Positions 36,761 through 45,775 are shown, counted from the first letter of the stretch. The stretch: DNA of 64,000 nucleotides from Laspinema palackyanum D2a (GCA_025370845.1 JAMXFF010000001.1:167020-231019); one strand, 5' to 3'. Notes: generated by a model from the sequence alone, not told the origin. Numbers and translations are program-made.

Positions 36761-37777
36761 GTGTTTTGGAATCGCCGTCATTTTCTCACACTCTGCGGAC
36801 TGAGTGCGATCGCCTCTGTGATCCCCGCCTCGACAATTGCTACGGCTAACCCTCCCGCTATCCTGAAACCCCCTCGCCTAAAAGTCGGGGATACAGTGGG
36901 TTTGATTAACCCTTCTAGTCCCATTGAACAAGAAGATATTGACTATGCTCGCAAAGAATTAGCCGCTTTGGGTTTAAATGTCAAGTTAGGAACCCATTTA
37001 CTCGATGAATATGGCTATCTCGCGGGTCAAGATGCCGATCGCGCTGCGGATGTGAATGCCATGTTTGCCGATCGCTCGGTTCAAGCACTTTTAACCATGC
37101 GCGGGGGTTGGGGATGCAGCCGCATTTTGCCCTTATTAAACTATGAACTCATCCGCTCAAACCCCAAAATTATTATGGGCTATAGCGATATTACCTCATT
37201 ATTACTCGCCATTTATGCCCGCAGTGGCATTATTACCTTTCATGGGCCCGTTGCTACCTCAACTTGGAATCCATTTTCCGTTAATTACGTTAAACGCCTG
37301 TTGCTGGATGCCGAACCTGTGCGGATGCAAAATCCTCCCCTGACTCGCCCCCAAACTATCACCGGAGGTAAAGCCCGAGGCCAATTAGTGGGCGGAAATC
37401 TATCGGTTTTAAGCGCAATGGTCGGGTCTGCTTATTTGCCCGATTGGGAGAATAAAATTTTATTTGTAGAAGAAATAGGGGAAGATATTTATCGGGTTGA
37501 CCGAATGTTAACGCAGTTAAAATTAGCAGGAATTCTCGATAAAATTTCTGGATTTATTTTTGCCGAATGTACTCGATGTGAAGCGGGGGAAGGCGATGAA
37601 CCTTCGTTGAGTTTACCCCAGGTGTTATCCGATTGGATTCGCCCCCTGGGAATTCCTGCCTGGTATGGGTCAGCGATCGGTCATATTAAAGATAAGTTTA
37701 CGGTTCCTGTGGGAGTTGAGGTGGAAATTGATGCCAACCTGGGGATAATCCAACTATTAGAACCAGCAGTGGGATAA
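36761..37777 (+). CDS. LD-carboxypeptidase family protein (peptidase S66)
   Basis: A 338-residue member of the S66 family (LD-carboxypeptidase / MccF type), which trims the murein tetrapeptide or inactivates microcin C-like compounds. The N-terminus NRRHFLTLCGLSAIAS looks like a twin-arginine export signal with cleavage near ATA. The Ser nucleophile is in MGYSDIT; the Glu and His of the triad are probably in LFVEEIGE and AIGHIKDKF. The start is a GTG at 36761. A periplasmic location would fit the murein role. Confidence 0.88.
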   Translation: MFWNRRHFLTLCGLSAIASVIPASTIATANPPAILKPPRLKVGDTVGLINPSSPIEQEDIDYARKELAALGLNVKLGTHLLDEYGYLAGQDADRAADVNAMFADRSVQALLTMRGGWGCSRILPLLNYELIRSNPKIIMGYSDITSLLLAIYARSGIITFHGPVATSTWNPFSVNYVKRLLLDAEPVRMQNPPLTRPQTITGGKARGQLVGGNLSVLSAMVGSAYLPDWENKILFVEEIGEDIYRVDRMLTQLKLAGILDKISGFIFAECTRCEAGEGDEPSLSLPQVLSDWIRPLGIPAWYGSAIGHIKDKFTVPVGVEVEIDANLGIIQLLEPAVG

Positions 37778-37870
37778 GGGTCGGGTTTACGGTTTTGAGG
37801 TTAAAACTGGAACGGGTAGATGCATAAGCAAGGGGAGAGGACAAGAATGCTGGATAGCGATCGCCTACCC

Positions 37871-38098
37871 TCATCCACTACAGAGCAAAGAAGAAATTTC
37901 ATCAACAATTTGTAGTCGCCCTCGCCGTAAAGAGCGCAGGAGTCTATCAATTGAAAACCTATCTTCTTCCTCCAGGGATTCTTCTAAAATAGCCGCCATC
38001 AATCCATATCGATCGGCTAGGGTAATTTTCCGAGTGGCGCTCACCTGGGCCATCAGTTCGGAAATTGCATGGGGAAGAAGTTTAATAGAGGGATTCAT
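37871..38098 (-). CDS. Small conserved cyanobacterial protein, unknown
   Basis: A 75-residue helical protein with KITLADRYGLMAAILEESLEEED and SIDRLLRSLRRGRLQIVDEIS. I recall very similar short hypothetical proteins in many cyanobacteria, sometimes near toxin-antitoxin genes, but no partner is seen here. The ATG at 38098 is the only start. Confidence 0.65.
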   Translation of the reverse strand: MNPSIKLLPHAISELMAQVSATRKITLADRYGLMAAILEESLEEEDRFSIDRLLRSLRRGRLQIVDEISSLLCSG

Positions 38099-38501
38099 AG
38101 CATTTTATTCCTTACATTCTCTCTTTTTATTATGAAGCTTTTTTAAAGAATGGGGGGCGATCGAGATCTAATTCAACTTGCGATCGAAGACACAAACGAG
38201 CCGGATCTATATCTCTAAATCCATGCGATCGCCGTCAGAAACGTTCTGTGATTTGCAACACAGACTATGGCGATCGCCATCACTGCTAAATTCTGAGGCG
38301 ATTTTTGGATGCTAAGATTGTGCCATCAGAGATTCACCTCCGGGTCCGTCGTCTTGCCCTGGCGATTTTCCAGACGCGCTAACCCTCCCTTAAGTGCCAC
38401 TGAAAGCAACTTTTCATCCCCTAAAATAGTCGGAATTATAACCCCTGCTTATGGGGTAAATCAAACGCTTTGATTAATCGTTTAAGGAAAAGTAAAAAAA
38501 A
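38099..38501. other. Intergenic rich in HIP1 half-sites
   Basis: CGATCG-containing sites cluster at about 38158-38275. No ORF or hairpin is convincing. The last about 40 nt are A-rich and lead into the start codon of the next gene. Confidence 0.4.
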
Positions 38502-39527
38502 ATGTTGAATCCACTCAAACCTGTGGCCCTCGCCTTGTTCGCATTCTCTCTAGGTGGCTGTATTTTCATCGTCAACCCCAACGAAGGACCCGTGACTGAC
38601 AATTCCTCCATTGGGAGAGAATCTCCACAGCTTCCTAAACGCACTCCGGCATTTAAGCAAATTCTTTATGTAGACTCCACCCAGGGAACCGATACCCCTT
38701 CCGCAGGAGAGGGAGAAACCCAACCCTTTCGCACGATCGCCTACGCTTTAACCCAATCCTCTCCCGGGACCGTAATCCAATTAGCGCCTGGGGAATATAG
38801 CGCAGAAACCGGGGAAACCTTCCCCTTGAAAATCAAACCGGGGGTGACCCTGCGAGGCAACGAAAGACAGCAGGGGGAAGGGGTGGTGATTATTGGGGGT
38901 GGCGACTACCTCAGTCCCACCTGGGGGAAACAAAAAGTCACCCTTCTCCCGGGCGATCGCACGGAAATCGCTGGCGTCACCGTCACCAATCCGGATCAAT
39001 CGGGAACGGGAATTTGGGTAGAATCTACTAATCCCAAAATTCGCAATAGTACCCCGACAAAAAATGGCCGGGAAGGAATCTTTGTCACCGGAACTGGAAC
39101 GCCGATGATTGAGAATAACCGCATCTTTGAAAATGGTGGGAATGGAATTTCTCTCACCCATGAAGCAGCGGGAGAAATTCGAGATAATGTGATAGAAAAT
39201 ACGGGCTTTGGTTTGGCGATCGGCGGAAAGTCTACACCCTTGGTGGTGAATAATCAGATTCGTGATAATATTGATGGATTGGTCATTTCTCATTCTTCCC
39301 GTCCGATTTTGCGAGACAATGCGATTTCCAACAATAGCCGGGATGGATTAGTGGCGATCGGGGAATCCCAGCCAGATTTAGGAACAGAAACCGTTTCTGG
39401 AAAGAATACCTTCAAAAACAATCAGCGCTATGACATTCATAACACCGCCAAAGCCCCCACTTTAAGAGTTGTTGGTAACCAGTTAGATGACACGCGGGTG
39501 ATTGGTGCAGAGATTCAACTCCAATAA
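38502..39527 (+). CDS. DUF1565 right-handed beta-helix lipoprotein
   Basis: A 341-residue exported protein. The signal LFAFSLGGCIF contains a lipobox Cys at about residue 20. The DUF1565 start is ILYVDSTQGTDT..QPFRTIAYALTQSSPGTVIQLAPGEY. Repeated turns such as PMIENNRIFENGGNGI, GEIRDNVIENTGFGL and PLVVNNQIRDNIDGL are parallel beta-helix (PbH1) coils. Such folds occur in polysaccharide lyases and adhesins; no catalytic residues could be picked out, so surface carbohydrate binding or processing is only a guess. Confidence 0.85.
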   Translation: MLNPLKPVALALFAFSLGGCIFIVNPNEGPVTDNSSIGRESPQLPKRTPAFKQILYVDSTQGTDTPSAGEGETQPFRTIAYALTQSSPGTVIQLAPGEYSAETGETFPLKIKPGVTLRGNERQQGEGVVIIGGGDYLSPTWGKQKVTLLPGDRTEIAGVTVTNPDQSGTGIWVESTNPKIRNSTPTKNGREGIFVTGTGTPMIENNRIFENGGNGISLTHEAAGEIRDNVIENTGFGLAIGGKSTPLVVNNQIRDNIDGLVISHSSRPILRDNAISNNSRDGLVAIGESQPDLGTETVSGKNTFKNNQRYDIHNTAKAPTLRVVGNQLDDTRVIGAEIQLQ

Positions 39528-39605
39528 ATCCCGTTTCTCCCCGCCTGGACTGCCTAATTTTAAGGGGACTTTTCAAACCCACAGGACTGACGCCTATTTT
39601 AGAAG

Positions 39606-40358
39606 ATGAATCAGACAGATTTGGCCCTATATGAACCGATCAGCACTCTGAAACCTGTGGAGGAGAATATCTGGATTGCCGATGGACCCATTGTTAACAT
39701 GGCGATGTATGGCACTTCTATTCCCTTCCCCACGCGGATGACTCTGGTGCGTCTGGGGAATGGGGATTTATGGTGTCATTCCCCGATCGCCATGACGGAG
39801 AGTCTGAAAGCTGAAATCGATGCGATCGGTCCCGTCCGTTATCTGATTTCCCCCAATAAAATTCATTATGCTCACATTGAAAGTTGGGCCAAACTCTATC
39901 CAGAAGCCACAGCCTGGGCTTCCGCCGGGGTGAGAGAACGGGCGGCACAGCAGCAAATTGAAGTGAGATTTGATGCCGATTTGAGCGATGAAGCCCCACC
40001 CGAATGGAAGGATGACCTGGATCAGGTGATTTTTCGGGGGAGTCGCTTTATGGATGAAGTCGTCTTTTTTCACCGCCAGAGTCGCACTTTGATTTTGACC
40101 GATTTAATTGAGAATTTTGAGCTGCACAAAGTACCAGATTCGTATAAGCTCTTAGTCCGGTTGGGGGGAATTATTGACCCGGATGGTAAAATACCCTTTG
40201 ACTTGCGACTGACATTTTTGGGACGGAAAGATTTAGCGCGTCAGGGGTTTAAGCAGATGTTGGCTTGGGAACCGGATAAAATTATTCTAGCTCATGGTCG
40301 CTGGTATGACAGGAATGGTATGGCGGAATTGCGACGGGCGTTTCGGTGGTTGGGTTGA
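39606..40358 (+). CDS. DUF4336 metallo-hydrolase-like protein
   Basis: A 250-residue protein of the DUF4336 family with metallo-beta-lactamase-like order: NIWIADGPIV, LISPNKIHYAHIESW (a degenerate H-x-x-H region), FFHRQSRTLILTDLIEN and a final His in ILAHGRWYDRNG. The family is widespread in cyanobacteria and plastids, and its substrate is unknown to me. It lies 79 nt after the DUF1565 gene and could be cotranscribed. Confidence 0.85.
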   Translation: MNQTDLALYEPISTLKPVEENIWIADGPIVNMAMYGTSIPFPTRMTLVRLGNGDLWCHSPIAMTESLKAEIDAIGPVRYLISPNKIHYAHIESWAKLYPEATAWASAGVRERAAQQQIEVRFDADLSDEAPPEWKDDLDQVIFRGSRFMDEVVFFHRQSRTLILTDLIENFELHKVPDSYKLLVRLGGIIDPDGKIPFDLRLTFLGRKDLARQGFKQMLAWEPDKIILAHGRWYDRNGMAELRRAFRWLG

Positions 40359-40757
40359 AGGGGGAGACGACGGAGTTGGTCCTTGGTCATGGGTCACGAG
40401 GAACTGGGGGAGAGGGTTTATCTGAGTTTGTAGTAACGACTTCAGTCGTTCTCTTCCCCGTTTGTAGTAACGACTTCAGTCGTTCTCTTCGTCACTACGA
40501 ACTGGGGGAGGGATGACGACTCAAGTCGTCACTACGAACTGGGGGAGGGATGACGACTAAAGTCGTCACTACGAACTGGGGGAGATGGTTTATCTGAGTT
40601 TGTAGTAACGACTTTAGTCGTTATCTTTCCCGCTTGTAGTAACGACTTCAGTCGTTATCTTCCGTCTTTTAGAGAACTCACCGAGATGGGGGGAGGGTTT
40701 TTCCTGAGAACCCACGATAAAATTGAGACAATTGAGCAAAACCTGTCGGAAACAACT
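40359..40757. other. Intergenic filled by a mixed-orientation REP array
   Basis: Six REP palindromes occupy 40430-40656. The remaining sequence is GGGGGAG-rich spacer. A non-ATG extension of the next ORF (40686) is not taken as coding. Confidence 0.7.
40430..40656. repeat. REP array, six copies with compensatory changes
   Basis: Cores begin at 40435, 40469, 40515, 40552, 40607 and 40641. Copies 1, 2, 5 and 6 read AACGACT-TN-AGTCGTT with GTAGT before them. Copies 3 and 4 are inverted, read GACGACT-NA-AGTCGTC and are followed by ACTACGAAC. The outer A-T pair is replaced by G-C on both sides, keeping the stem. Confidence 0.85.
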
Positions 40758-41147
40758 ATGCAAGAACCACAGATAGAAAATAATACTAACCCCACTGAGG
40801 TGCAACCCATTGAACCCAATGTGTTTCAAAGACTGTTAGGGGATTGGCGGCTCAAATTTGGGCTGATTGGATCCGCAGTCGGACTTGCGGTTCTAGGTTT
40901 ATTCTCATTCCTGTTCTTTTGGCACCATACCTTAGCAGAGATGGGAATGCGGTCCTGGGCCTCTAGTGCGAGTGCGACGCCCATTGAATGCATGATTCAG
41001 GATACCAATAATGATGGATATGTCAGTTGTAGCGCCATGTTACAAGGGCAGGTAGTGCCGTTGGAATGTGGTTCCAGTTTGTTTAATATCGGTTGTCGAG
41101 TGAACTATGGGGCCGCAGCAGCGCCCCAGGTGCGATCGCAAAGATAG
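40758..41147 (+). CDS. Small single-pass membrane protein, unknown
   Basis: A 129-residue protein with an acidic, Asn/Pro/Glu-rich N-terminus, one transmembrane segment (FGLIGSAVGLAVLGLFSFLFF, about residues 37-57) and a periplasmic tail with four Cys residues (IECMI, VSCSAM, LECGSS, IGCRV) that could form disulfides. The DTNNDGYVSC stretch resembles an EF-hand-like acidic turn. The ATG at 40758 is chosen; the longer ORF starts inside the spacer after the REP array. No family was recognised. Confidence 0.65.
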   Translation: MQEPQIENNTNPTEVQPIEPNVFQRLLGDWRLKFGLIGSAVGLAVLGLFSFLFFWHHTLAEMGMRSWASSASATPIECMIQDTNNDGYVSCSAMLQGQVVPLECGSSLFNIGCRVNYGAAAAPQVRSQR

Positions 41148-41183
41148 ATAAATCAGGTTGTTCCGGGTTTCAGGGTGATTCTC

Positions 41184-41310
41184 TAAGGGAACTCCAAAAA
41201 ATAAAACCCCCAAACCGTTCGGAGTGACTCCTTCTGAGAATCATCTTTAAAGAAAACCCCTGAAGGGGTTACTACGAACGTTTGGATGATTTTTTTTTGC
41301 AATTCCCTAA
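41184..41310. repeat. MITE-like element (GTTCGTAGT-type interior)
   Basis: Ends are TAAGGGAACTCCAAAAAAT and TTTTTTTTGCAATTCCCTAA. The interior has a GTTCGGAGTGACTC-type tag (one base changed) and the AACCCCTGAAGGGGTT hairpin followed by ACTACGAAC. Same family as 19889-20016 and 27672-27806. Confidence 0.8.
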
Positions 41311-41434
41311 CTCAGCAACCTGTTTGTCAAGAAATCCGGTTTCTAATCCCTGTCTCTCTCCCTAAGAAACAAGAGGGCTATAATTTGGGATTGAGTCAAT
41401 TCCTTTCCGATGGATCTACTTGTCGAGGATAACT

Positions 41435-43525
41435 GTGGTTCGCAAACACCCTGAAATCATGCTGCTGTCTTTACTCCTCCACACCGGAGAAGGCGATCGC
41501 CTAATTCAAACTCCGGATTCCCCATTTTCCATCCCCGGCAAACCTCGGACCTATTTTCCGGGGTTTGCCGTTTCTGTTGTCTGTGCTATGGCCCTTTCTC
41601 TGATGGGGTCCGCAGTTGGGAATGCTAACCCTGTGGTTTCTTCCTCTGGTCCGGAAGTGATGTCAACGGATTCTGACATACAGAAAGGGTTCTCTCCAGT
41701 CGCCCAGGGCGATCGCAACAGTGGATTTCGCCAGGGGACGGAACTGAGTTGGAATGGACAGAGGCGATCGCTGGATTGGATTGCCTGGTCCCCGGAGGGA
41801 AATCCCACCCAAATGCGCTACGGGTTTACGGAGACGGACCTGATGCAGCAGATGGGCGTGGAGTTTTTAAATACGGATGATGCCCGAATTCAGCCCGTGC
41901 GTTGGTTTTCAGACCCGGAATCGCAACCTTTGAATCTCCCGGTGATTTGGCGTCAAGGCAGACGATATCTGGATATTACGCCCCTGGCAGCGGAAATGGG
42001 CTGGCAGTTGAGAGAGTCGGGACAAATTTTGGAAGTGACCTCATCGGGGGCGACGGTGGCGGGGATTGAACAACAAGCAGAACCCTGGGGCGATCGCATC
42101 GTTTTAGACCTTAATGGTACTCCTTTATTTACTGTCTCCTCCACCCCAATTGAACGGACTCAGGAAGAAGACCCGGATCCCGATGGTGTGCAAGGCGATC
42201 GCCCTCCTGCCTTGCCGTTACAAGAATTTGTGATTACCCTGGATGCTAACCTCACGCCCGAACTCCTCAATGCCAGGGCAGTCGCCAAGGAAAATCTCAC
42301 CCCAGCGACAGATTCGGCAGGGGAAAGAACCATTGCTTTAACCTTGGGACAGACTGGATTCTCGGGATTAATGGATACAAGCGGCGATCGCACCACCTTG
42401 CGATTGCAGATTCCCCAGATGTGGCGACCCCGAGTCTGGACCGATCGCAATCCCAACCGCCTGATCATCGACATTCAACCGGATGTTGTCACTGAGCGTA
42501 ACATCCTTTGGGCATCCGGAGTCCGGTGGCGACAGCAACTCATCGAAGTCGCCGACAGTCGCTTTCCCGTCGTCTGGTTAGAACTCAACCATCGCAACGC
42601 CTCCAACACGGTGCTCAAACCGATTACCGCTAATCCTGGTTTACCTGGACTAGCACCCCTCAGTCAAATTGCTGATCGCCTCGGTGCCAATGCTGCGGTT
42701 AACGCCGGATTTTTCAATCGCAACAATCAACTCCCCTTGGGTGCAATCCGCGAAAATGGACGCTGGTTATCCAGTCCGATTCTCAACCGAGGGGCGATCG
42801 CCTGGAATGATTCCGGAAGTGCGATTATCGGACGCCTCAGCTTAGAGGAAACTCTCACAACGGCCCAGGGAGAATCCTTACCGATTTTATTTTTAAATAG
42901 TGGCTTTGTCAAAGCCGGAATTTCTCGCTATACCCCAGATTGGGGAGAAACCTATACAACCTTAATTGATAACGAAAACATCGTCGTTGTTGAGGGGGGC
43001 AAAGTCACCCAACACCTGCAAGGGGAAAAAGCCGGAGAAAGCACCTTTGCCATCCCAGAAACAGGCTTTTTGCTCACCTTACGGTCCTTCGCCTCCGCCT
43101 TACCGAGACTCCCCATCGGCACCTCAGTCCTGATTAATCGGGTGACTGTCCCCTCCTATTTTGAGGTTTATCCTCACATATTAGGGGCTGGACCTGTGTT
43201 ACTCCGCAATAATGGGATTGTGTTAGATCCGGAGGCGGAACAATTCAATCAAAACTTTATTGAAGGAAAAGCCTCGCGAAGTGCGATCGGTCAAACCGAG
43301 GATGGGCGTTTAGTAGTTGCGATCGTCCACCACCGCACCAACGGACCCGGACCCACCCTCACCGAAATGGCCCAAATCATGCAACAATTAGGGTCCGTCA
43401 ACGCCCTCAACCTAGACGGAGGCGGTTCCACCACCCTCTTTCTAGGCGGTCAACTCCTAGAACATCCCCCCCGCATCATCCCCCGCATCCACAACGGATT
43501 AGGCATCTTTTTACAGTCAGAATAA
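41435..43525 (+). CDS. Phosphodiester glycosidase (NAGPA/DUF2233) family protein
   Basis: An exported protein of about 696 residues. A signal-like segment (FAVSVVCAMALSLMGSAVG) lies near residue 45. The middle is beta-rich with a SLDWIAWSPEG and AMIN-like part (RIVLDLNGTPLF, RLIIDIQP). The C-terminal NAGPA domain has VNAGFFNRNNQLPLGAI, AIAWNDSG and VNALNLDGGGSTTLF, which are the family hallmarks. Relatives cleave sugar phosphodiesters or act in exopolysaccharide synthesis. A GTG at 41435 with GAGGA before it is preferred to the TTG at 41420; the ATG at 41459 remains possible. Confidence 0.85.
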   Translation: MVRKHPEIMLLSLLLHTGEGDRLIQTPDSPFSIPGKPRTYFPGFAVSVVCAMALSLMGSAVGNANPVVSSSGPEVMSTDSDIQKGFSPVAQGDRNSGFRQGTELSWNGQRRSLDWIAWSPEGNPTQMRYGFTETDLMQQMGVEFLNTDDARIQPVRWFSDPESQPLNLPVIWRQGRRYLDITPLAAEMGWQLRESGQILEVTSSGATVAGIEQQAEPWGDRIVLDLNGTPLFTVSSTPIERTQEEDPDPDGVQGDRPPALPLQEFVITLDANLTPELLNARAVAKENLTPATDSAGERTIALTLGQTGFSGLMDTSGDRTTLRLQIPQMWRPRVWTDRNPNRLIIDIQPDVVTERNILWASGVRWRQQLIEVADSRFPVVWLELNHRNASNTVLKPITANPGLPGLAPLSQIADRLGANAAVNAGFFNRNNQLPLGAIRENGRWLSSPILNRGAIAWNDSGSAIIGRLSLEETLTTAQGESLPILFLNSGFVKAGISRYTPDWGETYTTLIDNENIVVVEGGKVTQHLQGEKAGESTFAIPETGFLLTLRSFASALPRLPIGTSVLINRVTVPSYFEVYPHILGAGPVLLRNNGIVLDPEAEQFNQNFIEGKASRSAIGQTEDGRLVVAIVHHRTNGPGPTLTEMAQIMQQLGSVNALNLDGGGSTTLFLGGQLLEHPPRIIPRIHNGLGIFLQSE

Positions 43526-43540
43526 AATTCGGTTCAACGT

Positions 43541-43702
43541 CACGACTTCAGTCGTTTCTTTCTTAAGTTCGTAGTAACGACTTCAGTCGTTCTCTTCTCT
43601 TAAGTTCGTAGTAACGACTTCAGTCGTTCTCTTCTCTTATGTTCGTAGTAACGACTTCAGTCGTTATCTTCTCTTAAGTTCGTAGTAACGACTTCAGTCG
43701 TT
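43541..43702. repeat. REP array downstream of the RAYT gene, five copies
   Basis: Cores begin at 43541 (first base C), then 43576, 43613, 43650 and 43687, an exact 37-bp period for the last four. Each of these reads GTAGT followed by AACGACTTCAGTCGTT. The final copy contains the RAYT stop codon. They are oriented opposite to the array on the other side of the gene. Confidence 0.9.
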
Positions 43703-44290
43703 ATCCCACCCTCGCCCATAATCAAGAACAGGATATTTAACCCAAGAATCCCGCAACCATTCCCGTCCACAAGTCTCTAAATACCACCCCACGCTACTTT
43801 CAGTCCAATCATAAGGAGACCGAACATAACCATGTTTAACAGGATTGTAATGAATGTAATTTAAAGTGGTATAATAATGCCCATCGCACCGAATAGCCCG
43901 GTCCGAAAATTTATACCAAATTTTGCGGTTTGTAGCTTTATCTTCTAAGTTCCACTGTCTGGATATTATCCCATGAATTGACTTAAATAACTGCCCGAGA
44001 GTCTTAAATTGGTGAACATAGACTAATAGATGATAGTGGTTGGGGAGAATCACCCAAGCTCTAATTTCAAATCCGTGGGTGATAAAATACTCGAAGATTA
44101 AATCGAGTAATTGTTGGCGACGAGAGGGGGTGGTTAGGTAGGGGTGATGGTGGTAGCAGGCGGCGGTTAGGAGATAAAAGGTTTGGAGGTCAATCGGATG
44201 AGGGGGTGCGTGGGGGGGGAATCCTTTTGCAACCCGTTCTTGGACTAATTGTTTTCGTTGGGTGGGGGTGAGTTTTTGATACTCGTACAT
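43694..44290 (-). CDS. REP-associated tyrosine transposase (RAYT, Y1 family)
   Basis: A 198-residue single-strand transposase-like protein related to IS200/IS605 TnpA. The HUH metal motif is NHYHLLV (His85, His87), and the RAYT hallmark block is YTTLNYIHYNPVKHGYV at about 140-156, where a tyrosine should be the nucleophile. Known RAYTs bind and nick REP hairpins at a GTAG foot. Here the gene is bracketed by five REPs on each side in inverted orientation, each with GTAG at the foot. Its last codons, AAC GAC TGA, lie inside the adjacent REP. The start is the ATG at 44290. Confidence 0.92.
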   Translation of the reverse strand: MYEYQKLTPTQRKQLVQERVAKGFPPHAPPHPIDLQTFYLLTAACYHHHPYLTTPSRRQQLLDLIFEYFITHGFEIRAWVILPNHYHLLVYVHQFKTLGQLFKSIHGIISRQWNLEDKATNRKIWYKFSDRAIRCDGHYYTTLNYIHYNPVKHGYVRSPYDWTESSVGWYLETCGREWLRDSWVKYPVLDYGRGWDND

Positions 44291-44322
44291 GGGTGGGGAT
44301 GGGAACAGAGGGGTGGATGGAT

Positions 44323-44486
44323 AACGACTGAAGTCGTTACTACGAACTGGGAAAAAGAACGACTGAAGTCGTTACTACGAACTTGGGAAAAGAACGACTG
44401 AAGTCGTTACTACGAACTTGGAGGGGAAACGACTGAAGTCGTTACTACGAACGAAGAAAGATAACGACTGAAGTCGTTACTACGAA
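44323..44486. repeat. REP array upstream of the RAYT gene, five copies
   Basis: Cores AACGACTGAAGTCGTT begin at 44323, 44358, 44393, 44428 and 44463, an exact 35-bp period, each followed by ACTACGAAC. This is the reverse orientation of the array at 43541-43702. It ends nine bases before the stop codon of the V4R gene. Confidence 0.9.
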
Positions 44487-44494
44487 CGGGGGAG

Positions 44495-45160
44495 TTATTG
44501 CGGGGGTTTGCAGAGGTTTTTTAGGATGGTTTCGTGGTCTTGGCCTTCTAGGACCCAGGGTTCGGCGGGTTTGATACGATCGCTCAAACCGAGGATGAAG
44601 CGGTTGCTGTCGGACCCTAATGATTCACAGGTGGTTTGGAGGCAGAGGAGGTCTCTTCCGGTTAATTGACTGAAAAAGGCACTTAAGATTCCTGCTTCTA
44701 AAAAACAGACGGGGCGTTTCCAGTTGGGGGCTTGGTCTGCGTAGGGGGAATTTTTGGCGATGATGATTAGGAATCCATCTTGATAATGGTCTTGATTTAA
44801 TTCAACGCTACCCCAACCCATTGTTTTCCAAAATTGCTGAAAGCATTGGATAAATTGGACCATTTCCATTTGGGAGATGGTTTTTCCATAGTAATCAGAG
44901 ATTTCTTCACAAAATCTCACATAAAAGTTTTTGCCCCACCATTTACCGCAGTTGAAGAGGACGAGGCGGGCGGCGGATCCGGTTTCATGTTCGAGGCCGC
45001 TATAGATGGCAGAAATTAAGGTTTCGGGGAGGGCGAGGAGGCGATCGCCTCGGCGGTTTTCCAGGAGTCCGAGTTCTAAGTCGCCTTTCACATAGACGTC
45101 ATAAGCAAAATAATTCCCGGGGAGTTGTTGTTCTTTCAGCAGGTTGGAAATAGAAATCAT
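44495..45160 (-). CDS. V4R-domain protein (slr0147-like)
   Basis: A 221-residue protein with a V4R (4-vinyl reductase) domain, a small-molecule or bilin-binding fold. It has FAYDVYVKGDLELGLLENRRGDRL, SGLEHETGSAARLVLFNCGKWWGK, and the C-terminal AGILSAFFSQLTGRDLLCLQTTCESLGSDSNRFIL. I recall this order of genes (V4R, small protein, phycobiliprotein-like, V4R) as the start of the Synechocystis slr0144-slr0152 cluster, linked to photosystem II assembly. The ATG at 45160 is used because the longer ORF overlaps the preceding gene. Its 3' neighbour is the REP array, not the ferredoxin genes expected from Synechocystis. Confidence 0.82.
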   Translation of the reverse strand: MISISNLLKEQQLPGNYFAYDVYVKGDLELGLLENRRGDRLLALPETLISAIYSGLEHETGSAARLVLFNCGKWWGKNFYVRFCEEISDYYGKTISQMEMVQFIQCFQQFWKTMGWGSVELNQDHYQDGFLIIIAKNSPYADQAPNWKRPVCFLEAGILSAFFSQLTGRDLLCLQTTCESLGSDSNRFILGLSDRIKPAEPWVLEGQDHETILKNLCKPPQ

Positions 45161-45218
45161 AGGGTTATGCTTAGGAATGGGCGGTTGGGGATATGTTTGG
45201 GAGGAGTTGGAGGGTAGG

Positions 45219-45692
45219 CTACTGAGATTTAGTCTCCTCCAATAGAATAGCTTTGGCTTTCTCAAATAAGGGTTGAATTAGGGGAAAGTGTTTGTCGGAG
45301 AGTTCGGCTTTGACCCCTTGAAGCAATAACTCGTACAGTTTGCGTTCGATGGTTTGGGTTTGGTGAGTTTGCACGAATCCAGTCATCCAATCGTTCAGGC
45401 GTAAGGCGAGAAAGTCGGGGTCACTTAAGAGCATGGCGGTCCCACAGTAGCGACTAATCAACAGCCAATGTTTGAGCGATCGCTCTAGGAGGTCCTGGCG
45501 TTCATCGGGAAAGGCGGCGACTAGGCGATCGGCGACGGGTTGAAAAATCTTTTCTTCTTTGTCTCGCAGGATTTCATAAGCCTCCATGCGTCTAGCTAAG
45601 GAGACCGCATAGCGTCGAAAGAGTTCGAGTTCATTGGTTTGTAAATAACGCTGTTCAGCTTGGTCTAGCAGTCGCGCAATCTCGGGGTGCAT
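45219..45692 (-). CDS. Phycobiliprotein-like globin-fold protein (slr0146-like)
   Basis: A 157-residue all-helical protein starting MHPEIARLLDQAEQRYLQTNELELFRRYAVSLARRMEAYE, which resembles the divergent phycobilisome/allophycocyanin-like proteins of cyanobacteria. The length is that of a phycobiliprotein subunit, but the chromophore-binding Cys and the family loop are not obvious; the only Cys is in SRYCGTAM. It may therefore bind no bilin. It sits between the two V4R genes with the small gene, 58 nt before the downstream V4R start. Confidence 0.7.
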   Translation of the reverse strand: MHPEIARLLDQAEQRYLQTNELELFRRYAVSLARRMEAYEILRDKEEKIFQPVADRLVAAFPDERQDLLERSLKHWLLISRYCGTAMLLSDPDFLALRLNDWMTGFVQTHQTQTIERKLYELLLQGVKAELSDKHFPLIQPLFEKAKAILLEETKSQ

Positions 45693-45775
45693 GGTTGTCT
45701 TCTGACCTAGGGTTGAGGATGGGATAATTTCAAGGAAAACAGTCGCTGGGGTGACGATCTGCCGCTTGTTGAATC

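Noticed and set aside
43541..44486. CRISPR-like regular repeats around the RAYT gene
   Set aside because: The repeats are self-complementary with near-constant flanks; the whole 35-37 bp unit repeats, so there are no unique spacers. No cas gene is nearby.
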